DNA of 64,000 bases, taken from Chryseobacterium sp. SORGH_AS_0447 (GTDB taxonomy: Bacteria > Bacteroidota > Bacteroidia > Flavobacteriales > Weeksellaceae). Below, in pieces: positions 1-8,787 of the stretch. The stretch lies in NCBI RefSeq assembly GCF_030818695.1, contig NZ_JAUTAR010000001.1:558001-622000 (forward strand), written 5' to 3'. A program made the translations under genes and the position numbers. Under the pieces are notes generated by a model, which was not told the origin of the DNA, searched no databases, and worked only from the letters and a program-made list of their open reading frames with translations. Within the stretch, counting starts at the first letter, position 1; each line of letters starts with the position of its first letter.

Positions 1-79
1 TGAAAATATGGATGCTAGAACGATAAGAGCTGAAAATGAATAATATAATTCCACTAAGCTGTTTTTTTAGTTTAATTTT

Positions 80-709
80 TTAATAATCAATATAAAGTAC
101 TTTAATATAAACTTTGTTGTTGTCTTTTTCCCAGATGTCGAGAATGCCGTCCCGGACGGATTTCGAACCTCTTGTATAATCCTGTCCGAGGTTCAGAATA
201 TTCAGCAGGATGTATTCGTCGCCTACGGAATTCACGAGATACGGTGTTTTTTCCGTTTTTCCATCGCCGGAAGATTTCATGCCGTCCGTTAAAGTTCGGA
301 ACTGGCTCAGGTGATACATGAAATTATCACCGTCTTTCTGATAGTCGTAGGCTTTCAGCAGGATCAGAAGAATATCCAGATTGGTGGGGTCTTTATCATA
401 AAGGATTTTCCCCTGCCGGATACAGTCCTGAAAATTGTTGTTCTTAAAAGCCTCTGCCAAACTTTTGAAATCTGCATCGGTCGTGAGAACAGGATCTTTC
501 TTAAAATTTCTTCCATAATAAAGATGCTGGGCCTCAAGGGTATCCAGCGACCGGGGATAGGCTTTATATTTAAAAACAAGCTTCTCGTAGTTAAAGGGAG
601 ATTTTTCGTTTTTAAGATCCTTTTCAATGGCTTTAAGATCAATTTTCGGTTTCTGGCTGAAACCGAAAACGGATACGAAAATCAATATCAGGAAAAAGTG
701 ATATTTCAT
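80..709 (-). CDS. DUF4919-type secreted protein
   Basis: The product has 209 residues with an N-terminal signal peptide (hydrophobic FFLILIFVSVFGFSQ, cleavage near residue 18), so it is probably exported. The body is mostly helical and charged, and includes a stretch like a degenerate TPR (FQDCIRQGKILYDKDP, then LDILLILLKAYDYQKD). This fits the DUF4919 family of Bacteroidetes, whose function is unknown. Its start codon directly follows the stop of hflX, so the two genes are very likely co-transcribed. The 79 bases beyond its stop show no gene. Confidence 0.7.
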   Translation of the reverse strand: MKYHFFLILIFVSVFGFSQKPKIDLKAIEKDLKNEKSPFNYEKLVFKYKAYPRSLDTLEAQHLYYGRNFKKDPVLTTDADFKSLAEAFKNNNFQDCIRQGKILYDKDPTNLDILLILLKAYDYQKDGDNFMYHLSQFRTLTDGMKSSGDGKTEKTPYLVNSVGDEYILLNILNLGQDYTRGSKSVRDGILDIWEKDNNKVYIKVLYIDY

Positions 710-1939
710 TTATTCTTTTTTGCTTTCTTCTTCCTCATCATTATCAAAATATTCGAAAAGGAAATCGTTGTAAGGGAACCTGGAAATATGGATCTTCATC
801 ACTTCATCATAGATCAGCCTCTTCATTTCCGGGAAGTTCTCTTTCGTTAAGGCCGAAATGAATACCGTCGGGTATTTGGATTTGGCCATCCAGGTGTTTT
901 TCCATTCTTCAAGGGAAATATTTTTCCTTGTCGACGGCGTAAGATCGTCTTCATCTTTTTTCTGATAGCTGAAATCATCGATCTTGTTGAAAACCATGAT
1001 CATCGGTTTTTGATGGGCATTGATTTCCATTAAAATCTGATTCACGGAATCAATATGGTCTTCAAAACTTTCGTGGGAAATGTCCACCACATGGATCAGA
1101 AGGTCTGCTTCACGAACCTCATCCAGCGTAGATTTAAAAGATTCTACCAATTGCGTCGGAAGTTTCCTGATAAATCCTACGGTATCCGTTAAAAGGAAAG
1201 GTAAATTTCCGATCACTACTTTTCTTACCGTTGTATCCAGCGTCGCGAATAATTTGTTTTCCGCAAAAACTTCAGACTTCGACAAGGCATTCATCAAGGT
1301 AGATTTCCCTACGTTGGTGTAGCCTACCAAAGCAGCCCTTACCACTTTTCCGCGGTTGTTTCTCTGGGTAGCCATCTGCTTGTCGATGGTTTTCAGTTTG
1401 TCTTTCAGTAATGAGATCCTGTCGCGGATGATCCGTCTGTCGGTCTCGATCTCCGTTTCACCCGGTCCTCTCATCCCGATTCCCCCTTTCTGACGTTCAA
1501 GGTGGGTCCACATCCGGGTAAGTCGTGGTAAAAGATATTGGTACTGGGCCAGTTCGACCTGCGTTCTTGCGTATGATGTTGTTGCCCTCTGGGCGAAAAT
1601 ATCGAGAATAAGGTTGGTGCGGTCCAGGATTTTCACTTCCATTTCCCGTTCCAGGTTTTTCAGCTGGGAAGGGGAGAGTTCGTCATCGAAAATAACGGTA
1701 CCGATGGCATTTTCTTTTACGTATTCTTTTATTTCCTGTGCTTTTCCGCTCCCGATAAAGGTTTTGGAATCAGGCTGTGTTAATTTCTGAGTAAAACGTC
1801 GGTCCACAGAGGCACCGGCAGTGAAGGCTAAAAACTCAAGCTCGTCCATATATTCCTGAAGCTTGTCTTCGTCCTGGTGCTGGGTAACCACCCCTACCAA
1901 AACGGCCTTTTCGTAATTATGTTCTTTCTTTTCTAGCAT
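710..1939 (-). CDS. hflX: GTPase HflX
   Basis: This is a ribosome-associated GTPase, which in other bacteria splits or rescues stalled 70S ribosomes. The product has 409 residues. An N-terminal HflX domain (about 1-195) contains the helical linker and the GGIGMRGPGETEIETDRR signature that is typical of HflX. The G domain follows, with G1 GYTNVGKST (about 205), G3 DTVGF (about 250) and G4 NKID (about 318). The C-terminal tail is acidic (NDEEEESKKE). The family assignment is firm. A DUF4919 gene follows without a gap. Confidence 0.96.
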   Translation of the reverse strand: MLEKKEHNYEKAVLVGVVTQHQDEDKLQEYMDELEFLAFTAGASVDRRFTQKLTQPDSKTFIGSGKAQEIKEYVKENAIGTVIFDDELSPSQLKNLEREMEVKILDRTNLILDIFAQRATTSYARTQVELAQYQYLLPRLTRMWTHLERQKGGIGMRGPGETEIETDRRIIRDRISLLKDKLKTIDKQMATQRNNRGKVVRAALVGYTNVGKSTLMNALSKSEVFAENKLFATLDTTVRKVVIGNLPFLLTDTVGFIRKLPTQLVESFKSTLDEVREADLLIHVVDISHESFEDHIDSVNQILMEINAHQKPMIMVFNKIDDFSYQKKDEDDLTPSTRKNISLEEWKNTWMAKSKYPTVFISALTKENFPEMKRLIYDEVMKIHISRFPYNDFLFEYFDNDEEEESKKE

Positions 1940-2291
1940 TAAATTCTATCTGTATTTGTAAGATTTACAAGATACCATTTTTCGTTAAAAAAAACAAGAC
2001 GATTTTTTGTGGTAGCGGAATGCAGAGGTTTATTTAGCTATAATCTGATAAAGAATGATAGATTTAAAGTCCAGATCTGCCAGGATTTTATTATGACTCT
2101 ATTTATTTATGATTGTTGTTCATATATATCGCCAAGGTAGGAGAAAAATAAATAAAGGCATCTTAAAAACAAAATATTTTTTAAAATACTTTATCGTTTC
2201 AGTTTTGTATATAAACTTGTTATAATTCTTATAATAAAAAACTCTTACTCAATAACGGGCAGAATAATTAATGCATTCGTTGTAAGGAATT
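1940..2291. other. AT-rich intergenic region upstream of hflX
   Basis: These 352 bases lie between hflX and the META lipoprotein gene, both on the minus strand. The stretch is strongly AT-rich with no convincing open frame. It should hold the hflX promoter, but I could not place a clean TTTG/TAnnTTTG pair. Confidence 0.5.
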
Positions 2292-2726
2292 TCAATCCCA
2301 ATCCGCAGCAACAAACTTCATCCTGTTTCCTTCATCATCTTGTAATATCAGAAAATGCCCTTCCAGTTGGTAATGCTGCATCTTCTTTAAACTTCTTGAA
2401 AAATCATCTTCAAGTTTCATGTTTTGGCAGGCCATCAGTGTAGAGCTGATATCGGAAAATGCGGAGGTTCCATTCTTTTTAAACGAGGCGGTGAAAAACA
2501 TTTTATTGCACCCCATAAAAGCGCCACCTTTTATTTTTCCATTTTCAGCGGGAGCTGTGAGATCGATCTCTGCTTTATTCCGGATTAAATCTTCCTTGGG
2601 ATAATTCTTAAATGAAACAAGCATCCATTCCCTTTTAAGCTGGGGATTATTAAGGTTTGTGGAAGAGCAGTTCATCAGGAAATTTAGACCTAAAAGAACA
2701 AAAAGGGAAAGCCATATTCTTTTCAT
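2292..2726 (-). CDS. META-domain lipoprotein (HslJ-like)
   Basis: This 144-residue protein has a lipoprotein signal (FVLLGLNFLMNC, lipid Cys near residue 20), so it probably sits in the periplasm or at the outer membrane. The rest matches a single META domain: the REWMLVSF strand, then GGAFMGCNKMFF with the typical GCN turn, then STLMACQNM before a helix and a closing strand. META/HslJ proteins are linked to heat-shock or novobiocin tolerance in E. coli; no specific role can be read here. It is divergent from the peptidase gene at 2814, 87 bases away. Confidence 0.75.
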   Translation of the reverse strand: MKRIWLSLFVLLGLNFLMNCSSTNLNNPQLKREWMLVSFKNYPKEDLIRNKAEIDLTAPAENGKIKGGAFMGCNKMFFTASFKKNGTSAFSDISSTLMACQNMKLEDDFSRSLKKMQHYQLEGHFLILQDDEGNRMKFVAADWD

Positions 2727-2813
2727 AGGCGCCTTAAATCCATTTTCGTACCATCGCGGACGCGGAACCGTAAAAAAATTAGTAAATTAGCGACACAAAA
2801 ATTATTTAATACA

Positions 2814-5015
2814 ATGAAAAGAATATTACTGCTATTCACTTTCCTTTTAAGTTTTGTCCAGATGAGGGCAGACGAGGGAATGTGGTTGTTAATGCTCGTC
2901 AAAAGGCTCAATGGGGTAGATATGCAAAAAGAAGGATTGCATCTTACGCCGGAAGAGATTTACTCGGTCAACAATTCAAGCCTTAAAGATGCCATCGTGA
3001 GCTTCGGAGGTTTCTGTACAGGGGAAATCGTTTCCAACCAGGGTCTTATTTTTACCAATCACCACTGCGGTTATGGTGCCGTGGCGGCTGCTTCAACTCC
3101 GGAAAAAGATTACCTGAAGAATGGGTTCTGGGCCATGAAGCAGAAAGATGAATTCAATGCGAAAGATCTTTATGTAAGATTTTTGGTAAGAATGGATGAT
3201 GCTACCCAAAGAATCAACTCCAAACTGAACAACAATATGTCCGCTGCAGAGCGTAAGGCCGTGATCGATGCTGAAACAAAAGCAATCCAGTCTGAAAACT
3301 CTGAGAACGGAAAATATACCGTAGTGGTAAGAGATTTCTTTAATGGAAACGAGTTCTACTATTTCGTATATCAGGATTACAAAGACATCCGATTGGTAGG
3401 AGCTCCGCCTTCCGCATTAGGAAAATTCGGAGGGGATACCGATAACTGGGAATGGCCTAGACATACGGCAGACTTTACGGTTTTCAGAGTGTATGCCGAT
3501 GCAGCAGGAAACCCTGCGGAATTTTCTCCGAGCAATGTTCCTTTGAAGCCTAAGCATTTCCTGCCGGTTTCTCTTAAAGGAGTGAAGCCAGGTGATTTCT
3601 CTATGATCTTAGGGTATCCTGGAAGAACCAACCGTTACCTGACTTCTTATGGAATTGAGCAGATGGTAAACAAAGACTATCCGGCATGGGTTCAGGCTTC
3701 CAAACTTGCAATGGATGTGATGAAGAAGTACATGGATAAAGATAAAGGAACGCAGCTGAACTATGCCTCCCAATATGCTTCCGTAGCCAATTACTGGAAA
3801 AACAGACAGGGAACGATTGATGCCGTTATCAAGAACGGAACGATTGCAGACAAGCAGAAAATCGAAGAGCGTTTCAAAACATGGGCGGTACAGCCGGCTA
3901 ATGTGGCGGAAAATGAAAATGTGCTGGAAAATATCGGGATCTATTACAAGCAGACTTCAGACCGTAACGTAGAGAGAATGTACATGACCCAGCTTTCAAG
4001 AAACTCTAAATATTTTACCCTGGCATTGCAGGTAGGAAGTGTTCTTCAGGCGTATGCCAAGCAGGACATGGCCGGAAGAATTGCGATGAAGCCGAAAGTG
4101 GAAGCTGCGCTGAAAGCGGCTTATGAAAATATCAATACCAAGCTGGAAGGCGAGATGATGAACTCTATGGTCAATCTTTACCAGCAGAAAGTAAATAAGG
4201 ATGTGGCTTCTGAAACCATTATGGGTCTGGATGCCAATAACCTGTCCAATGTTGCTTATTCTTCCATTTTCGCAAACAAAACTTCTGCAACCAACTTCAT
4301 GCTGAATCCGGATGCTTTGAAACTGGATGCCGATCCGCTTTGGAAAATTGCCAACGGAATTGTAGCTGACCAAAGAGCTTCTGCAGAAAGATTTGTGAAG
4401 ATCGATGATAATTTTGCGAAAAACAACAGGCTGTTCCTGGCCGGTTTAATGAAAGCCATGCCTGAGAAAAAATTCTATCCGGATGCAAACTCTACGATGA
4501 GATTAACGTACGGAACGGTTGATAAATTGCCGATCCGATCAGACAGAAATTATTTCGGGATTACCGATAATTATTATACGGATATGACCGGTCTTGTAGG
4601 AAAATACAAGAAAGGAGACGAGGAGTTCGATCTTCCGCAAAGAGTAATCGACCTATACAACCTGAAAGACTTCGGACAATATGCCGATGCAAAAGGATAT
4701 ATGCCGGTTAACTTCCTTTCCAACAACGATATCACCGGTGGTAACTCTGGTTCTCCGGTAATCGATGCTGACGGAAACCTGATCGGTATCGCTTTCGACG
4801 GAAACAGTGAAGCGTTAAGCGGAGACATCGTTTTCGAACCGGAATGGCAGAAAACCATCAACGTAGACGTTCGTTTCGTTCTTTGGACCATCGATAAATA
4901 TGCCGGTGCGAGAAGACTGATCGATGAATTACAATTGGTAAAAGACGAAAATACGCCAGCCGATACCAAAACAAAAATGCCTAAGGCAACACCTGCCAAA
5001 GGAAAGAAAAAATAA
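2814..5015 (+). CDS. dpp7: S46 family dipeptidyl-peptidase, DPP7-type
   Basis: This is a secreted or periplasmic serine exopeptidase that removes dipeptides from the N-terminus of peptides. The 733 residues include a signal peptide (cleavage near residue 19). The chymotrypsin-like triad is visible: His in TNHHCGYG (about 83-84), Asp in PRHTADF (about 220) and Ser in GGNSGSP (about 645). In S46 enzymes the residue 18 positions after the catalytic Ser sets the P1 preference: Gly in DPP7 (hydrophobic P1), Arg in DPP11 (Asp/Glu). Here it is Gly in IAFDGNSE, so I infer DPP7 specificity. Length is normal for the family. The C-terminus is Lys-rich. A strong terminator follows. Confidence 0.93.
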   Translation: MKRILLLFTFLLSFVQMRADEGMWLLMLVKRLNGVDMQKEGLHLTPEEIYSVNNSSLKDAIVSFGGFCTGEIVSNQGLIFTNHHCGYGAVAAASTPEKDYLKNGFWAMKQKDEFNAKDLYVRFLVRMDDATQRINSKLNNNMSAAERKAVIDAETKAIQSENSENGKYTVVVRDFFNGNEFYYFVYQDYKDIRLVGAPPSALGKFGGDTDNWEWPRHTADFTVFRVYADAAGNPAEFSPSNVPLKPKHFLPVSLKGVKPGDFSMILGYPGRTNRYLTSYGIEQMVNKDYPAWVQASKLAMDVMKKYMDKDKGTQLNYASQYASVANYWKNRQGTIDAVIKNGTIADKQKIEERFKTWAVQPANVAENENVLENIGIYYKQTSDRNVERMYMTQLSRNSKYFTLALQVGSVLQAYAKQDMAGRIAMKPKVEAALKAAYENINTKLEGEMMNSMVNLYQQKVNKDVASETIMGLDANNLSNVAYSSIFANKTSATNFMLNPDALKLDADPLWKIANGIVADQRASAERFVKIDDNFAKNNRLFLAGLMKAMPEKKFYPDANSTMRLTYGTVDKLPIRSDRNYFGITDNYYTDMTGLVGKYKKGDEEFDLPQRVIDLYNLKDFGQYADAKGYMPVNFLSNNDITGGNSGSPVIDADGNLIGIAFDGNSEALSGDIVFEPEWQKTINVDVRFVLWTIDKYAGARRLIDELQLVKDENTPADTKTKMPKATPAKGKKK

Positions 5016-5038
5016 TCTTCACTGATTTATGATAAGGA

Positions 5039-5066
5039 CCGCGAAAGATAACTTTCGCGGTTTTTT
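5039..5066 (+). terminator. Rho-independent terminator of the DPP7 gene
   Basis: A perfect 9-bp stem (CCGCGAAAG/CTTTCGCGG) with the loop ATAA is followed by six T. It lies 23 bases after the peptidase stop. Confidence 0.9.
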
Positions 5067-5117
5067 ATTGCTGAAATTGTTTTATTTTTAGCTGTTCTTT
5101 TATACTACTATTTGCTA

Positions 5118-5595
5118 ATGAAAACAGAACCGATACAATTTAAAGCTATCATACAACAAAACGGAAAAATGAATGCCGCCTTTGTAGAATTTCCCTTTTC
5201 TACCGAGGAACTGTTCAACAAAAAAGGCCAGGTAAAAATCAAGGCTATTTTTGATGAGAAAGTCGAATATCGCGGAAGCCTGGCAAAAATGAAATCCGAA
5301 TGTCATATCTTAGGCCTGACGCAGGAAGTCAGAAAACAGTTGGGAAAGACTTTTGGCGATGAGGTTTCGGTATCTTTACTGGAAGATCAAGAGGAGCGGA
5401 CCGTAGAGATAGCAGAAGATATTGCTTTGGTTTTCAATGAAAATCCCCAAGCAAAAGTCTTGTTTAACAACATGAGCTATACCCATAAAAAAGGAATACA
5501 TCCGCTGGATAGAAGAAGCCAAAAAGCCCGAAACCCGGGAGAATAGAAAAGCTAAAATGATCACGATGATCATGGCAGGTAAGAAGGGTATTTAA
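5118..5595 (+). pseudogene. DUF1905/YdeI-like protein, frameshifted
   Basis: The open frame starts at ATG 5118; an upstream TTG at 5112 is less likely. It encodes a DUF1905 beta-barrel domain followed by the linker NNMSYTHKK. The frame then turns into nonsense and stops at 5546. In the +1 frame the protein continues at once as EYIRWIEEAKKPETRENRK and ends MAGKKGI at 5595. That is the expected YdeI/OmpD-associated tail of this family. The break lies in the run A6GG at 5487-5494, which looks one base too long. It is either a real pseudogene or a sequencing error. The repaired gene would end two to four bases into the convergent gene at 5592. Confidence 0.85.
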
Positions 5596-5987
5596 CCGTT
5601 AAAACTTTCCATTTCTGCCGTCAGGAACTGTTGAGCACCTCCGTTAATTACTGTAATCGAATTTTCATTGTAATGAACCATAACCCCTAAATCGTTCATA
5701 ACTTCCTTAAAATAGCCTTTTTCAAGATGCGTTGAAACGAGATTCTGCTGCCATGAAAACTGGGCAGACTGGCCTTTGTTATTTTTTATCATCAATACGT
5801 CCGAACCATTTTTAAAAGTGGGAACTTTAATAGGAATAACCGAACTCTCATGTGGTGCAAAGGGTTTGGAGAGTATAACATTTGAAGCTGTCTGCTTCTT
5901 TTCTTCTAAATTAGAATTAAAAATTTCTAGGGATGTTTTCATATCAATCGGTAAGTTTTCTGCAAACATGAAATGTTGATACGACAA
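5592..5987 (-). CDS. Hypothetical protein, 131 residues
   Basis: I do not recognise this protein. It has no signal peptide or membrane segment. It reads as a small soluble alpha/beta protein (FSWQQNLVSTHLEKGYFKE, then MVHYNENSITVINGGAQQF). Three in-frame Met lie near the N-terminus (residues 1, 7 and 16), so the true start is uncertain; Met-16 (MKTSLEIFNSN) is an alternative. It is convergent with the broken DUF1905 gene, with the ends overlapping by a few bases. Confidence 0.5.
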   Translation of the reverse strand: MSYQHFMFAENLPIDMKTSLEIFNSNLEEKKQTASNVILSKPFAPHESSVIPIKVPTFKNGSDVLMIKNNKGQSAQFSWQQNLVSTHLEKGYFKEVMNDLGVMVHYNENSITVINGGAQQFLTAEMESFNG

Positions 5988-6015
5988 AACTCGACGTATT
6001 ATATTTTAATTTAAA

Positions 6016-6036
6016 GTCAATGGTGAATTTTGCTTT
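6016..6036. repeat. Left arm of a degenerate inverted repeat around the 6104 gene
   Basis: Reverse-complemented, this segment reads AAAGCAAAATTCACCATTGAC. The right flank of the gene (6619-6650) carries AAAGCAAAATTGACAAG then CTCCATTGAC, the same ends with an 11-base insert. Further CAATTGACCATTAA-like words follow at 6656-6670. Confidence 0.4.
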
Positions 6037-6103
6037 ACAAGTGAATGATGAATTTAAAATATTATTTTTATAAAGATATATTAATAATAAAAACTAATAA
6101 GTA

Positions 6104-6505
6104 ATGAATAGATTGATAATATCAAAAACAAGTTGGGGAATAGTTATATTTTATGAAATAAAAGAATTATTAGATCTCAGTAAAGATGCTAATGATGTCC
6201 AAGAAGTATTACCATCAATATATTTAAAATTAAATGATCAAAAGTTAGATGATGTTTCTTTCGAATATTTAATGGCTGGAATAAAAAGTATAATTCAACA
6301 TATAAAAATTTCTCCAGTAACTTTTTCTATAGAAAAATTACAATATAATATTTGTGACTATCAACCTGAAGGAATGTATTATATGTTCAGAAAATGGTTT
6401 TTTGAAACTTATGATATGGAGATGCCTCCAATCAATGTTTATTATGATAAAGAAGTAAGCAGATATGTATTTCCTGATTTACTAAATCAATTTAATAAAA
6501 CGTAA
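6104..6505 (+). CDS. Hypothetical protein, orphan accessory gene
   Basis: The 133-residue product is small, acidic and soluble, with no signal peptide. The composition is very AT-rich, unlike hflX or yifB on either side, which suggests acquisition. Aromatic-rich helices at the C-terminus (EGMYYMFRKWFFETYDMEM) resemble small immunity proteins of polymorphic toxin systems, but I cannot name a family. The gene stands alone between imperfect inverted repeats, with no toxin next to it. An orphan immunity protein is one guess; a cargo gene of a small mobile unit is another. Confidence 0.45.
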   Translation: MNRLIISKTSWGIVIFYEIKELLDLSKDANDVQEVLPSIYLKLNDQKLDDVSFEYLMAGIKSIIQHIKISPVTFSIEKLQYNICDYQPEGMYYMFRKWFFETYDMEMPPINVYYDKEVSRYVFPDLLNQFNKT

Positions 6506-6618
6506 GTATCTTCCTATATCTAATTTCTATTGTAATAAAATTTCATTTATATAAATTCTTGGAGTAATAAACCCTGTTTAAATTTTGAAAGAATGAAGGT
6601 TAATGGTTAATTTGAATA

Positions 6619-6650
6619 AAAGCAAAATTGACAAGTGAAGCTCCATTGAC
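6619..6650. repeat. Right arm of a degenerate inverted repeat around the 6104 gene
   Basis: This segment matches the inverted left arm at 6016-6036: the outer words AAAGCAAAATT and CATTGAC are shared, with an extra central segment here. It lies just downstream of the hypothetical gene and 24 bases before the end of yifB. Confidence 0.4.
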
Positions 6651-6673
6651 TATTCACAATTGACCATTAACCC

Positions 6674-8209
6674 TTAAGCATTCCAGAATTCCCGATCCAG
6701 ACTCCTGTACTGAATCGCTTCGGAGACATGGTGCGATAAAATATTTTCAGATTCTTCCAGGTCTGCAATGGTACGGGCAACTTTCAGAATCCTGTCGTAA
6801 GCGCGTGCCGAAAGGTTGAGCTTTTCCATGGCCATTTTAATCAGGCCGAAGGAAGTTTCATCCAGCTGACAGAATTTTTCAAGTTCTTTTGGTCCAATCT
6901 GAGCATTATAGCTGATTTTTAAATATTTATAGCGTTCTCTTTGGATCTCGCGGGCAATGAGAACCCTTTTCCGAATGGCTTCACTTTTCTCACCCTTTCT
7001 GCGTTCTGCCAACTGCTCAAATTCGACCTTCTGCACTTCAATATGAATATCAATGCGGTCGAGAAGCGGTCCGGAAAGCTTGTTCATGTACCGCTGCATT
7101 TCATAAGTAGAGGAGGTGTTGTTCGGATCATCCGGAAAAAATCCGCTCGGGCTCGGATTCATAGAGGCCACCAGCATAAAACTCGCCGGATAATTTACGG
7201 TAAACCGTGCTCTTGAAATCGTCACTTCCCGGTCTTCCAACGGCTGGCGCATGACTTCCAGAACCGTTCTTTTAAATTCAGGCATTTCATCCAGAAACAA
7301 GACGCCGTTGTGGGCCAGCGAAATTTCTCCAGGCTGAGGATAACTTCCGCCGCCTACTAAAGCCACGTCGGATATCGTATGATGCGGTGACCGAAAAGGG
7401 CGTACAGTCATCAGAGAAGTTTCCGTCCCCATTTTTCCGGCTACCGAATGGATTTTGGTGGTTTCCAAGGCTTCTTTTAAAGTAAGTGGAGGTAAAATAC
7501 TCGGTACTCTTTTGGCTAGCATCGTTTTTCCGCTTCCGGGAGGGCCGATCAGAATAATATTGTGTCCTCCGGCGGCGGCTACTTCCATCGCTCTTTTTGC
7601 CGTTTCCTGTCCTTTTACTTCCGAAAAGTCAAAAGGGAAATCATTAATCTTTTCCTGGAATTCCTTCCGGGTATCGATTTCGATTTTCGGAAGAGGTTTT
7701 CCTTCGTTGAAAAAATCAATAACATCTTTGATATTTTCTGCTGCGTATACGTCCAGACTATTCACAATTGCGGCTTCACGGGTATTCTGCTTTGGAAGAA
7801 TGATGCCTTTAAAACCTTCCTCACGCGCCTGGATAGCAATCGGCAATACGCCTTTGATTGGCTGTAAAGTTCCGTCCAGGGAAAGCTCTCCCATGATAAT
7901 GTATTCGTGAATATTTTCTGCTAAGATTTGGTCTGAGGCTGCAAGAATGCCAATGGCTATGCTCAGATCATAAGCCGCTCCTTCTTTTCGGAGATCGGCG
8001 GGAGCCATATTGATGGTGATTTTCTTACCGGGAATTTTAAAGCCTACATTTTTTAAGGCCGCAGAAATCCGGTAACTGCTTTCTTTAATGGCATTATCGG
8101 GCAGGCCTACCAGATGGTAGCCTACGCCGCCGGTATCTACATTCACTTCGATCGTAATGGTCTGTGCCGCAACGCCATGGATGGCACTTCCGTAAACTTT
8201 GATCAGCAT
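6674..8209 (-). CDS. comM: YifB/ComM family Mg-chelatase-like AAA+ ATPase
   Basis: The product has 511 residues. An N-terminal ChlI/Lon-S5-like domain (about 1-190, with GVGYHLVGLPDNAIKES) leads into an AAA+ core with Walker A GPPGSGKTML (about 221) and Walker B GVLFLDEMPEF (about 303). A C-terminal Mg_chelatase_C helical domain follows (LNLSARAYDRILKVARTIADL would be its recognition helix, about 465-485). ComM is a hexameric helicase that drives branch migration when DNA taken up by natural transformation is integrated. Full length and intact. It may therefore mark DNA-uptake ability in this strain. Confidence 0.93.
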   Translation of the reverse strand: MLIKVYGSAIHGVAAQTITIEVNVDTGGVGYHLVGLPDNAIKESSYRISAALKNVGFKIPGKKITINMAPADLRKEGAAYDLSIAIGILAASDQILAENIHEYIIMGELSLDGTLQPIKGVLPIAIQAREEGFKGIILPKQNTREAAIVNSLDVYAAENIKDVIDFFNEGKPLPKIEIDTRKEFQEKINDFPFDFSEVKGQETAKRAMEVAAAGGHNIILIGPPGSGKTMLAKRVPSILPPLTLKEALETTKIHSVAGKMGTETSLMTVRPFRSPHHTISDVALVGGGSYPQPGEISLAHNGVLFLDEMPEFKRTVLEVMRQPLEDREVTISRARFTVNYPASFMLVASMNPSPSGFFPDDPNNTSSTYEMQRYMNKLSGPLLDRIDIHIEVQKVEFEQLAERRKGEKSEAIRKRVLIAREIQRERYKYLKISYNAQIGPKELEKFCQLDETSFGLIKMAMEKLNLSARAYDRILKVARTIADLEESENILSHHVSEAIQYRSLDREFWNA

Positions 8210-8787
8210 TTTTTCGTGTTTGCTGTAAATGTAGAAAAAAAATAATTAACGAATTTTACTTCAATATTCGTTGAATATCTGAATACGAATAAAATTTTTA
8301 ATTATTTTATTCATGAAGGAATAATTTTTAAAACAGAAGGTGAAAAAAGAAGTAATGATTTTCTAAAATTAAATTTTGTGGGATATCTTTTTAAAACATT
8401 GTATAAATCAGAATTTCAAATGATTTTATTTTCTTGAAATTGATTGAACTCCTATTTCGTCCAGATTTTAAAGCATAATTTTTATTATCAATCATATTTT
8501 TAAAAGTGACTTTTAATAAAATAATATGAATACGGTTGAATACAAAGGGATATAAGAGAGGTTATATATTTTTTTAAAATTAATTTTTAATACGACAAGT
8601 TTTGGCGTTACCCTGATGGATATTTGCATTAAAGAAACAAAGGAAAATGAAATCAGATTTTAAAACTCAGGGTGGACATATATAGTCTGAAGACCACCTA
8701 AAAAAATAAGGCTAAAATCCGAAGCAACTCTACTAAAAAGAGCCTTCAAATCTTAACCTATATAAAACTAAAAACAAATTTACACAA
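8210..8787 (+). promoter_or_regulatory. Long AT-rich leader of the 1215-residue gene
   Basis: These 578 bases have no gene. About 8590-8787 looks like an untranslated leader. The word GATATTTG at 8620-8627 is one base off the -7 motif TAnnTTTG, but the -33 spacing is poor. Downstream lie two possible stems: GGTGG/CCACC (about 8671-8698) and AAGGCT/AGCCTT (about 8709-8747). The rest (8210-8590) is strongly AT-rich with no structure I can name. Promoter placement is a guess. Confidence 0.3.

Noticed and set aside
311-850. 179-residue plus-strand frame over DUF4919 and hflX
   Set aside because: It overlaps two well-supported minus-strand genes and has no recognisable protein features.
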